Positions 57,926 to 64,000 of a stretch of DNA of 64,000 nucleotides are shown one piece after another (positions within the stretch are counted from its first letter, which is position 1; every line of letters starts with the position of its first letter). This stretch comes from Kribbella rubisoli (GTDB lineage Bacteria > Actinomycetota > Actinomycetes > Propionibacteriales > Kribbellaceae): assembly GCF_004217145.1 (NCBI RefSeq), contig NZ_SHKR01000017.1, positions 248,001 through 312,000 of the forward strand. The letters are read 5' to 3'. Below the pieces are notes generated by a model. It was given only the letters and a program-made list of their open reading frames with translations. It searched no databases and was not told the DNA's origin. The translations under genes and the position numbers were made by a program.

Positions 57926-59194
57926 TCACTGGTGTGTCGGTTCTGGCCTCGACGGAACAGGTCTGCTAGGCGGCTCGATCCGGGTGTCGGCGGCCGGGCT
58001 GGCGAAGCGGCGTTCGAGCAGCGTGAAGGCGTCGATGAGCTCGGGCGCCTCGTAGACGCGATTTCGCCGGCCGTCAGTCACCTCGCGGAGGATGCGCGCC
58101 TCGACGAGACGGGCGAGGCCTTGGTTGGCGGCCTGTTGCGAGCGGTCGATGAGCTGCGCCGCGGCGGCGAGCGTGAGGACCGGCGCGGCGGGCAGCGCGT
58201 CGATGAGCAGCTCGGCCGCGGAGCCCGCCCGGACCGGCGCCGCGCGTTCTCGCCAGGCGGCCTTGAGGTCGACGGCGGTCCGCTCGAAGCGCGCGGCTTC
58301 GGCGGTCGCGTGCGTGCAGGCCAGCGCGAACATCCGCAGCCACGGGTTCGCGGCGGCGCGTGCCTTCGGGGTCGTCGCGCGTCCGACGTACCGGAAGGCG
58401 GTCAGAGCGTCGACGTACTCCGATGCGTGCGTGGCGAGCGAGAGCGAGACCGGCGGCACGGTCCGCGTGACCAGGCCTTCGGTGCGCAGGATCAGGTGGA
58501 TCAGCGCACGCCCGGTCCGGCCGTTGCCGTCGGCGAAGGGGTGGATGGTCTCGAACTGCGCGTGCGCGATCGCCGCCTTCGCAAGCACAGGCAGCCGCGA
58601 CTCGCGGACGAACGTGAGCAGATCCTCGAGCAGGTCGGGGATCAGCTGCGCCGGCGGCGGGACGTAGTACGCCTCGGCGGGGGAGCGGCCGCCGATCCAG
58701 TTCTGCAGGTAGCGGATCTCCCCGGCGTACTCCGAGTGCGGCGACTGCGCCATCAGCAGGCGATGCGCCTCGAGCAGATGCTCGACCTCGAGCTTGTCGC
58801 CGGCCTGCACGGATTCGGTCACCCAGGTCATCGCGTCGACCGCGCCGAGCACTTCCTCGGCCGTCACGTCCCGCGTTCGCTCCCGCAGTACGTCGGCCTT
58901 CAGCAGCCGTCGCGCTCCGACGACGAGCCCTTCGATGTGCGAGGACCCGACGGCCTCGGCCCGCAGCAGCAGCCGAGCCAGCGCCTCGCTGTTCGTCAGC
59001 ACGGCCGCGGTCGCGTCGAGCCGCGCCAGATCGCCCGCGGCGTCTTCAAGTACGGCGAGTACGTCGTCGCTCAGGTCGAACTCACGCCCGACCAGCGGAT
59101 CGGGGAAGTACAGCTCGTACGACCCGCCTAGCCGCTCCGCCCGGGTGAACCCGTCGGGGTGTCCGGGCCACCGATGTAACTCCACCCGTGCCAT
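57926..59194 (-). CDS. Fic-domain protein (probable AMPylator) with C-terminal winged helix
   Basis: 422 aa. The Fic core motif HPFADGNGRTGR begins at H218, the residue that activates the target hydroxyl. An inhibitory helix of the S-x-x-x-E-G type precedes the core (SSHIEG, residues 84-89). The C-terminal 130 residues look like a winged-helix DNA-binding domain (SQQAANQGLARLVEARILRE). Many such standalone Fic proteins modify type II topoisomerases or other targets; none can be named here. No toxin-antitoxin partner adjacent. Confidence 0.9.
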   Translation of the reverse strand: MARVELHRWPGHPDGFTRAERLGGSYELYFPDPLVGREFDLSDDVLAVLEDAAGDLARLDATAAVLTNSEALARLLLRAEAVGSSHIEGLVVGARRLLKADVLRERTRDVTAEEVLGAVDAMTWVTESVQAGDKLEVEHLLEAHRLLMAQSPHSEYAGEIRYLQNWIGGRSPAEAYYVPPPAQLIPDLLEDLLTFVRESRLPVLAKAAIAHAQFETIHPFADGNGRTGRALIHLILRTEGLVTRTVPPVSLSLATHASEYVDALTAFRYVGRATTPKARAAANPWLRMFALACTHATAEAARFERTAVDLKAAWRERAAPVRAGSAAELLIDALPAAPVLTLAAAAQLIDRSQQAANQGLARLVEARILREVTDGRRNRVYEAPELIDAFTLLERRFASPAADTRIEPPSRPVPSRPEPTHQ

Positions 59195-59209
59195 ATCCCT
59201 TATTCAACC

Positions 59210-59287
59210 TTATCCACAAACCTTGAACAAGCCTGTGGATGCGAGCGCTGGCGCTGTGGACACAGCTGTGGACCTACCTGTGGGCAG
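59210..59287. repeat. Cluster of DnaA-box-like TGTGGA motifs
   Basis: A perfect TTATCCACA (59210-59218), then TGTGGATGC (59234), TGTGGACAC (59255), TGTGGACCT (59267) and TGTGGGCAG (59279). The last three are spaced exactly 12 bp. They lie between the divergent Fic gene and a methyltransferase, partly in its possible N-terminus. Confidence 0.5.
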
Positions 59288-59297
59288 ACTGCTGCTT

Positions 59298-60131
59298 GTG
59301 ACTCTCGACGCGCAGACGCTGGAGATGGTGGCCGCCAACGAAGCCGACTGGGACGCCCGGGCGCCGCTGCACGCGGCGAGCGACTTCTACGACCGGCCCG
59401 CGGAGTTCTGGTTCGCCGATTACGAGTGGGAGGATCTCGGGCCGCTCGAGGGTCGCGACGTACTGCATCTCCAGTGTCATCTGGGCACCGAGACGATCGC
59501 TTTCGCGCGCCGGGGCGCTCGGACCAGTGGGCTCGATCTGTCGAGTGAGTCCCTGGAGGCGGCGCGACGGATCGCTGATGACGCGGGCGTCGAGGTCGAC
59601 TACGTGCACGCGAACGTCTACGACGCCGTCGATGCGGTCCAGGGCAAACAGTTCGACATCGTCTACACCGGCAAGGGCGCGCTCTGCTACCTCCCTGACC
59701 TGAAGGAGTGGGCCGAGGTCGTCCGCGAACTCCTCAAGCCTGGTGGCGCTCTCTACCTCGTCGAGTTCCACCCGCTGTTGAACTCACTCCGCGAGGTCTC
59801 CCTCCCCGGCGAGTCCGACGAACTGGTCCTTCGCGCCGACTACCTCGAAGGCCGCGGCCCGATCGCCCACGACTCCACCGTCACCTACACCGGCGACGAG
59901 GTCCCCGGCCGTCAGACCAGCTACGAGTGGCGGCACGGCCTCGGCGAAATCACGACCACGCTCGCGGGCGCCGGCTTCCACCTCACGAGCCTGCGCGAGT
60001 CCGAAGTACTGCCGTGGCCGCGCTGGTCGACGATGGAGCAGACACCCGAAGGCTGGTGGCGCCTGCCGGACGACGCCCCGCGCATTCCGCTTCTGTTCGC
60101 CCTGAAGGCGACCAGGGTCAGCGCTTCCTAG
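59298..60131 (+). CDS. Class I SAM-dependent methyltransferase
   Basis: 277 aa from GTG 59298; ATG 59325 is an alternative and the frame remains open upstream, so the start is uncertain. SAM motif VLHLQCHLGTETIAFARRG (about 57-75), then TSGLDLSSESL and VYTGKGALCYLP, like UbiE/Methyltransf_11 proteins with HLQCHLGT typical of a broad actinobacterial group. Its end overlaps the convergent small membrane-protein gene by 14 bp. Substrate unknown. Confidence 0.83.
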   Translation: MTLDAQTLEMVAANEADWDARAPLHAASDFYDRPAEFWFADYEWEDLGPLEGRDVLHLQCHLGTETIAFARRGARTSGLDLSSESLEAARRIADDAGVEVDYVHANVYDAVDAVQGKQFDIVYTGKGALCYLPDLKEWAEVVRELLKPGGALYLVEFHPLLNSLREVSLPGESDELVLRADYLEGRGPIAHDSTVTYTGDEVPGRQTSYEWRHGLGEITTTLAGAGFHLTSLRESEVLPWPRWSTMEQTPEGWWRLPDDAPRIPLLFALKATRVSAS

Positions 60132-60312
60132 TGCCGCGGAAGGCGACGTAGATCAGGGCCACGCCGAACGCGGCGACGATCGGGCCGACCGTTGCCCAGA
60201 CGGTGCTGCCGGTCATCGAGCTGCCCTTGACGTAGCCGAGGCCTTGCAGGGTCCAGACGCCGCCGATCGCGATGAGCAGTGCGGCGATGGCGATGGCGAC
60301 GATCTTTCCCAT
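60118..60312 (-). CDS. Small two-helix membrane protein
   Basis: 64 aa. Helix 1 at residues 3-22 (KIVAIAIAALLIAIGGVWTL), a linker with LGYVKGSSMTGST, and helix 2 at 40-58, then a basic tail RGTRKR. Appears as a conserved short protein in many actinobacteria (from memory), function unknown. Separated by 9 bp from the upstream gene on the same strand. Confidence 0.7.
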   Translation of the reverse strand: MGKIVAIAIAALLIAIGGVWTLQGLGYVKGSSMTGSTVWATVGPIVAAFGVALIYVAFRGTRKR

Positions 60313-60321
60313 GGGGCGAGG

Positions 60322-61173
60322 TTATCCGAGGAGCGCGTCGCAAAGGGTCACGAGTTGGCGGCGGAGCGGGCGGGCGCGATCGGCGAAGTTCCGCTGGGCG
60401 GCTGTGTACTCGGCTTTGCCCTCGGGGGTCTCGATGCGGACGGGGGCGTAGCCGAGCGGGGCCAGGTCGTACGGCGACGCCTGCATGTCGAGCGTGCGGA
60501 TGTCGCGGGCGAGCTCGAAGCAGTCCAGCAGCAATGAGCTCGGTGTGAAGGGCATGAGCTTGGACGCCCATTTGTAGAGGTCCATGTTGGCGTGCAGACA
60601 GCCGCCTTGCTCCAACGCCGGCTGAGACTCGCGTGTCGGCTGCAACACATTGAGCGGTCGCGCGGACGTCGTGAAGAAGCGGAAGGCGTCGAAGTGCGAG
60701 CAGGCGACCTTGTGCGACTCGACGACCTGGTCGGTGCCCTCGGCCCCTAACCGCAGCGGCCACTTCTCATGCCGTACGTCGGATGTCCGGTAGACCATCG
60801 CCCACTCGTGCAGGCCGAAACAGCCGAACTGCGGTTGCCGATCCAGCGTCGAGGCGAGCAGCCGGCGGATCCACGTGATGTTGTCTGTACGGCGCGTGAT
60901 CTCCGCCGGGTCGAGAGAGGCCGTCCCGTCCACAACGACGTAGCCGCGACGATCGGCGTACTCCGATGCGTCGAGCAACCGCACGCCCGGTCCGGGGTGC
61001 CAGACGCGGAGCTGGTTCGGGCGGGTGGAGTAATAGGTGAAGAGGAAATCCTCGACCGGGTGCGCCTCACGACGCTCGCGGCGCTCGAGATGGCCGGCCA
61101 CCAAGGCTTCGACACGACGAACGTGGCCCTCGGCGTACGACGACCACTCGGCAAAGGAAAGCGTGGTGGTCAT
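60322..61173 (-). CDS. Conserved actinobacterial protein, sometimes annotated 3-methyladenine DNA glycosylase
   Basis: 283 aa. Features HPVEDFLFTYYSTRPNQLR then WHPGPGVRL, and Trp/Cys/His-containing CFGLHEWAMVYR and KVACSHFDAFRFFT. I could not verify any known glycosylase active site, so the commonly applied DNA-repair name is doubtful; calling it a conserved hypothetical is safer. Overlaps the GNAT gene by 4 nt (ATGA), forming a two-gene unit. Confidence 0.6.
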   Translation of the reverse strand: MTTTLSFAEWSSYAEGHVRRVEALVAGHLERRERREAHPVEDFLFTYYSTRPNQLRVWHPGPGVRLLDASEYADRRGYVVVDGTASLDPAEITRRTDNITWIRRLLASTLDRQPQFGCFGLHEWAMVYRTSDVRHEKWPLRLGAEGTDQVVESHKVACSHFDAFRFFTTSARPLNVLQPTRESQPALEQGGCLHANMDLYKWASKLMPFTPSSLLLDCFELARDIRTLDMQASPYDLAPLGYAPVRIETPEGKAEYTAAQRNFADRARPLRRQLVTLCDALLG

Positions 61174-61646
61174 AGGTCGAGAGTGAACGCGTACAGATCG
61201 AGGCCTGGGATGGGCGCCCAGTCACGTTCGGGAAGACGGGTGAAGCCGAGGCGTTCGTAGATGCGGTGGGCTGTGGTCATGTAGGTGGCGCTGCTCAGAA
61301 CCACGCGCCGGAGGCCCAGTTCGCGCGACCGTTCTATACAGCGCTCGGTCAGCGCCGTACCGATGCCTTGTCCACGAGCCCTTCCGGCAACGCCGAGCAT
61401 GCGGAACTCGCCCTCGTCGTCGCGGCCGATCTCGCGGTAGACAGAGCCGACCGGGCAATAGGTCACCGTGCCGAGCAGGCCCTCGCCGTCCACCGCGACC
61501 CACAGCTCGGCCTTGGCGGCGCGGTCGGCGGCAGCGCGGAGCGTCATCGCGTACTGCCCGCGGACGAACCCGTCGTGCGAGTACGCCTCCACGGTCAGCT
61601 CACCGACAGCGTCGTACTCCGAGGGAAGCGCCAGGCGAATAGTCAC
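61170..61646 (-). CDS. GNAT-family N-acetyltransferase
   Basis: 158 aa. Acetyl-CoA motif A is RMLGVAGRARGQGIGTALTE (about 82-101, with Q/RxxGxG/A), and motif B is ATYMTTAHRIYERLGFTRLP. Cytoplasmic; substrate unknown. Co-transcribed with the preceding conserved protein. Confidence 0.88.
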   Translation of the reverse strand: MTIRLALPSEYDAVGELTVEAYSHDGFVRGQYAMTLRAAADRAAKAELWVAVDGEGLLGTVTYCPVGSVYREIGRDDEGEFRMLGVAGRARGQGIGTALTERCIERSRELGLRRVVLSSATYMTTAHRIYERLGFTRLPERDWAPIPGLDLYAFTLDL

Positions 61647-61675
61647 CAGCTAACTGTCTCATCACGCACCCCCGG

Positions 61676-61681
61676 TAGGCT
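61676..61681 (+). promoter_or_regulatory. -10 element of a leaderless FAH-family transcript
   Basis: TAGGCT lies 6 nt before the GTG at 61688, no Shine-Dalgarno. Confidence 0.4.
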
Positions 61682-61687
61682 CGGCCC

Positions 61688-62476
61688 GTGCGTATTGCCA
61701 GATTCTCTGTGGACGACGAGCCGAAGTACGGCGTGGTCGAGACCGATGACCCCGAAGGACTCGTCGGGACGGTCAACGTTCTCGACTCGGACCCGCTCTA
61801 CCGCCCGGTGCAGTTCACCGGCGAGCGGTTGCAGCTCGCCGACGTCCGGCTGCTCGCGCCGGTCATCCCGCGTAGCAAGGTGGTCTGCGTCGGCCGCAAC
61901 TACGCGGCGCATGCCCAGGAGCTCGGCAACGACGTACCCGAGCAGCCGCTGATCTTCCTGAAGCCGAACACCAGCGTGATCGGCCCGCGGGACGGCATCG
62001 TCTACCCCGAGCAGACCAGCGACCTGAACTTCGAGGGTGAACTGGCGATCGTCATCGGCCGGATCTGCCGCGACCTGCCCAGGGAGCGGGCCAACGAGGT
62101 GATCTTCGGCTACACGGTCGCCAACGACGTCACCGCGCGCGACCTGCAGAAGACCGACGGGCAGTGGGCCCGGGCCAAGGGGTACGACACGTTCTGCCCG
62201 CTCGGTCCGTGGATCAGCACCGAGCTCGACGCGTCCGACCTGCGGGTCACCACGGAGCTGAACGGCGAGCCCAAGCAGGACGGGCGGACGTCGCAGTTCA
62301 TCTTCGACATCCCCGACGTGCTGGCCTACATCACCTCGTTCACCACGCTGCTGCCCGGCGACGTGGTGCTCACCGGCACCCCGGCCGGGGTCGGCCCGAT
62401 GCTGCCCGGCGACGAGGTCTCGGTCACCGTCGAAGGCCTCGGAACTCTGACCAACAAGGTGATCGTGCGTGACTGA
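61688..62476 (+). CDS. Fumarylacetoacetate hydrolase-family protein
   Basis: 262 aa from a leaderless-style GTG. FAH-fold motifs: VVCVGRNYAAHAQELG, metal ligands in LNFEGELAIVIG and GYTVANDVTARDLQ, then GDVVLTGTPAGVGPM. Family members hydrolyse or decarboxylate 2-oxo acids (acylpyruvase, oxaloacetate decarboxylase, HHDD isomerase). Overlaps gltX by 8 nt, the same pair as Rv2993c-Rv2992c (from memory). Substrate unknown. Confidence 0.88.
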   Translation: MRIARFSVDDEPKYGVVETDDPEGLVGTVNVLDSDPLYRPVQFTGERLQLADVRLLAPVIPRSKVVCVGRNYAAHAQELGNDVPEQPLIFLKPNTSVIGPRDGIVYPEQTSDLNFEGELAIVIGRICRDLPRERANEVIFGYTVANDVTARDLQKTDGQWARAKGYDTFCPLGPWISTELDASDLRVTTELNGEPKQDGRTSQFIFDIPDVLAYITSFTTLLPGDVVLTGTPAGVGPMLPGDEVSVTVEGLGTLTNKVIVRD

Positions 62477-63998
62477 CCACCTCGACAGCGACGTGCTCGG
62501 AGACCTCGAGCCGAGCAAGGTCCGAGTGCGCTTCCCACCGTCGCCGACCGGCCTGCTGACCGTCGGCAACATCCGCAGCGCGCTGTTCAACTGGGCCTTC
62601 GCCCACCACTACGGCGGCAAGCTGGTGCTGCGGATCGAGGACACCGACACCGCCCGCAACACCGAGGAGGGCTACCAGTACACGTACGACTCGCTGCGCT
62701 GGCTCGGCCTCACCTGGGACGAAGGTCCCGGGGCCGGCGGCGACTACGGGCCGTACCTGCAGTCCGAGCGCATGGACGTGTACGCCGATGTAGTCGCCAA
62801 GCTGCTGGCCGCGAACAAGGCGTACCACTGCTATTGCTCGCAGGAGGAGCTCGACCAGCGCCGCGAGGCCGCCCGCACCGCCGGCGAGCACAGCGGGTAC
62901 GACGGTCACTGCCGCAACCTGACGCCCGAGCAGATCCAGGCGTACGTCGAGGAAGGGCGCCGCCCCGTGGTGCGGCTGCTGATGCCGGACCGCCCGATCG
63001 TGTTCGACGACCTCGTCCGCGGCGAGATCACGTTCCTCCCCGAGAACCTCGGCGACTACGTCCTGGTCCGCGCGAACGGCTACCCGCTCTACCCGCTGGT
63101 GAACCCGGTCGACGACGCGCTGATGGAGATCAGCCACGTCCTGCGCGGCGAGGACCTGCTCTCGTCGACGCCGCGGCAGATCGCGCTGTACGAGGCGCTG
63201 GCCGAGATCGGGGTCGGCAACGGCCGGACGCCACGGTTCGGGCACCTGCCGTTCGTGATGGGCGAGGGCAACAAGAAGCTGTCCAAGCGCGACCCGGGCT
63301 CCGGCCTCGGCGAGTACATGCAGCGCGGCTTCCTGCCCGAGGGCCTGCTGAACTACCTGGCGCTGCTCGGCTGGTCGATCGCCGACGACCGCGACGTGTT
63401 CACGATGGACGAGATGGTCAAGGCCTTCGACGTCCGCAAGGTGAACTCGAACGCGGCCCGGTTCGACCCCAAGAAGTGCGAGGCGATCAACGCGGCGCAC
63501 ATGCGGATGCTGCCGCCGGAGGACTTCGCCCAGCGGACGATCCCCTTCCTGGCCGGCGCGGGCGTGCTCCCGGCGGAGCCTTCGCCGGACCAGCTCGCGA
63601 CGCTGCAGGCCGCCGTACCGCTGGTGCAGGAGCGGATGAACATGTTGTCCGAGTCGGTCGACATGCTCGGGTTCCTGTTCGTCGACGAGCACGCCTTCAC
63701 GATCGACCCGGACGCCGCCGCGAAGGTGCTGACCGGTGACGCCGGCGCCGTACTCGATGCCTCGGCCAAGGCGCTCGGCGATTGCGAGTGGACGACCGAG
63801 GCGATCGAGGCGGCGCTGCGGGCGTCGCTGATCGACGGTCTCGGGCTGAAGCCGAAGAACGCGTTCGGCCCGGTCCGGGTGGCGATCTCCGGTCGCCGGA
63901 TCTCGCCGCCGCTGTTCGAGTCGCTCGAGTTGCTCGGCCGGGAGAAGTCCCTGCGCCGGCTCGAGCAGGCCCGGCGTACGACGTCATCCCCGTCATGA
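62469..63998 (+). CDS. gltX: Glutamyl-tRNA synthetase with a variant HIGH motif
   Basis: 509 aa; charges tRNA(Glu), and with GatCAB encoded here probably also tRNA(Gln). PSPTGLLTVGNIRSALFN has Thr31 where the HIGH motif normally starts with His (HVGN), a codon ACC clearly in the DNA. The KMSKS loop KKLSKRDPGSG and the catalytic-domain LRIEDTD are intact, as are NPVDDALMEISHVLRGEDLL and the C-terminal anticodon-binding domain. GTG start overlapping the FAH gene. A further ORF starts at ATG 63995 (ATGA with the stop) but only 6 nt are visible. Confidence 0.93.
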   Translation: MTDHLDSDVLGDLEPSKVRVRFPPSPTGLLTVGNIRSALFNWAFAHHYGGKLVLRIEDTDTARNTEEGYQYTYDSLRWLGLTWDEGPGAGGDYGPYLQSERMDVYADVVAKLLAANKAYHCYCSQEELDQRREAARTAGEHSGYDGHCRNLTPEQIQAYVEEGRRPVVRLLMPDRPIVFDDLVRGEITFLPENLGDYVLVRANGYPLYPLVNPVDDALMEISHVLRGEDLLSSTPRQIALYEALAEIGVGNGRTPRFGHLPFVMGEGNKKLSKRDPGSGLGEYMQRGFLPEGLLNYLALLGWSIADDRDVFTMDEMVKAFDVRKVNSNAARFDPKKCEAINAAHMRMLPPEDFAQRTIPFLAGAGVLPAEPSPDQLATLQAAVPLVQERMNMLSESVDMLGFLFVDEHAFTIDPDAAAKVLTGDAGAVLDASAKALGDCEWTTEAIEAALRASLIDGLGLKPKNAFGPVRVAISGRRISPPLFESLELLGREKSLRRLEQARRTTSSPS

Positions 63999-64000
63999 GC

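Noticed and set aside
57926..59194. Fic/DinB pair as a toxin-antitoxin or phage-defence module
   Set aside because: Neither is a known antitoxin, the LexA box lies between them, and no further defence genes are near.
59210..59287. Origin of replication
   Set aside because: No dnaA, dnaN or AT-rich unwinding region nearby; boxes mostly degenerate.
60322..61173. True 3-methyladenine DNA glycosylase
   Set aside because: No recognisable glycosylase catalytic motif; the name seems to be a transferred annotation.

Overview
The window is 64 kb of high-GC DNA, densely packed with genes on both strands, and clearly from an actinobacterial chromosome. The signs are GTG/ATG starts, ATGA, GTGA and TGATG overlaps, many start codons lying 6-10 nt downstream of a TANNNT -10 element (leaderless style), Cys-lipobox lipoproteins, an actinobacterial LexA box, and a gene order matching Mycobacterium tuberculosis from about Rv3025c (iscS-like) down to Rv2992c (gltX). 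Content and style suggest Propionibacteriales, Kribbella/Nocardioides-like, but the genus is an inference. I saw no phage, insertion sequence, CRISPR array, rRNA or tRNA gene.

Layout. 1-4.3 kb: a minus-strand operon of a serine hydrolase and a peptide ABC transporter (binding lipoprotein, DppB, partial DppC). 4.5-16 kb: conserved tRNA and DNA-repair block: cysteine desulfurase, mnmA, a MetE-like protein, ligA, a Pro/Gln/Gly-rich membrane protein, a tiny membrane protein, an ACT protein on the other strand, then gatC-gatA-gatB. 16-28 kb: stress-type membrane protein, PQQ-type sugar dehydrogenase lipoprotein, a probable 10-methyl-fatty-acid pair (FAD reductase plus SAM methyltransferase), 2-hydroxyacid dehydrogenase, BNR-repeat protein plus MoaD/ThiS-like protein, MMPL exporter, P-loop kinase, and a stand-alone AICAR transformylase under a ZTP riboswitch.

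28-42.7 kb: branched-chain amino acid island: ilvD, ilvB-ilvN-ilvC (with an Ile/Leu/Val leader peptide and attenuator), a degenerate membrane protease, serA, an O-methyltransferase, a 51-aa ORF coupled to leuB, ilvE, a small hypothetical, and cimA preceded by an Ile-rich leader peptide and terminator and followed by a 78-aa ACT-like ORF. leuA and leuCD are not in the window. 42.7-49.6 kb: a minus-strand amino-sugar operon (ROK regulator, binding lipoprotein, two permeases, nagZ, nagA). 49.7-52.9 kb: marR, a 24-codon repeat ORF, an MFS exporter, and a secreted alginate-lyase-family enzyme.

53-57.3 kb: nrdA-nrdB under three NrdR-like boxes and a cobalamin riboswitch; NrdB carries the Phe/Glu signature of Chlamydia-type (class Ic) R2. 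57.3-61.7 kb: DinB-like protein with a perfect LexA box, Fic protein, methyltransferase, a small membrane protein, an uncharacterised conserved protein and a GNAT acetyltransferase. 61.7-64 kb: FAH-family protein overlapping gltX.

The most unusual signals are RNA-level control (two amino-acid leader peptides, ZTP and B12 riboswitches), the CimA-ACT pair, the class Ic-like NrdB, a long inverted-repeat element upstream of ilvD, a GltX whose HIGH motif has Thr for His, and several 12-bp tandem repeats.
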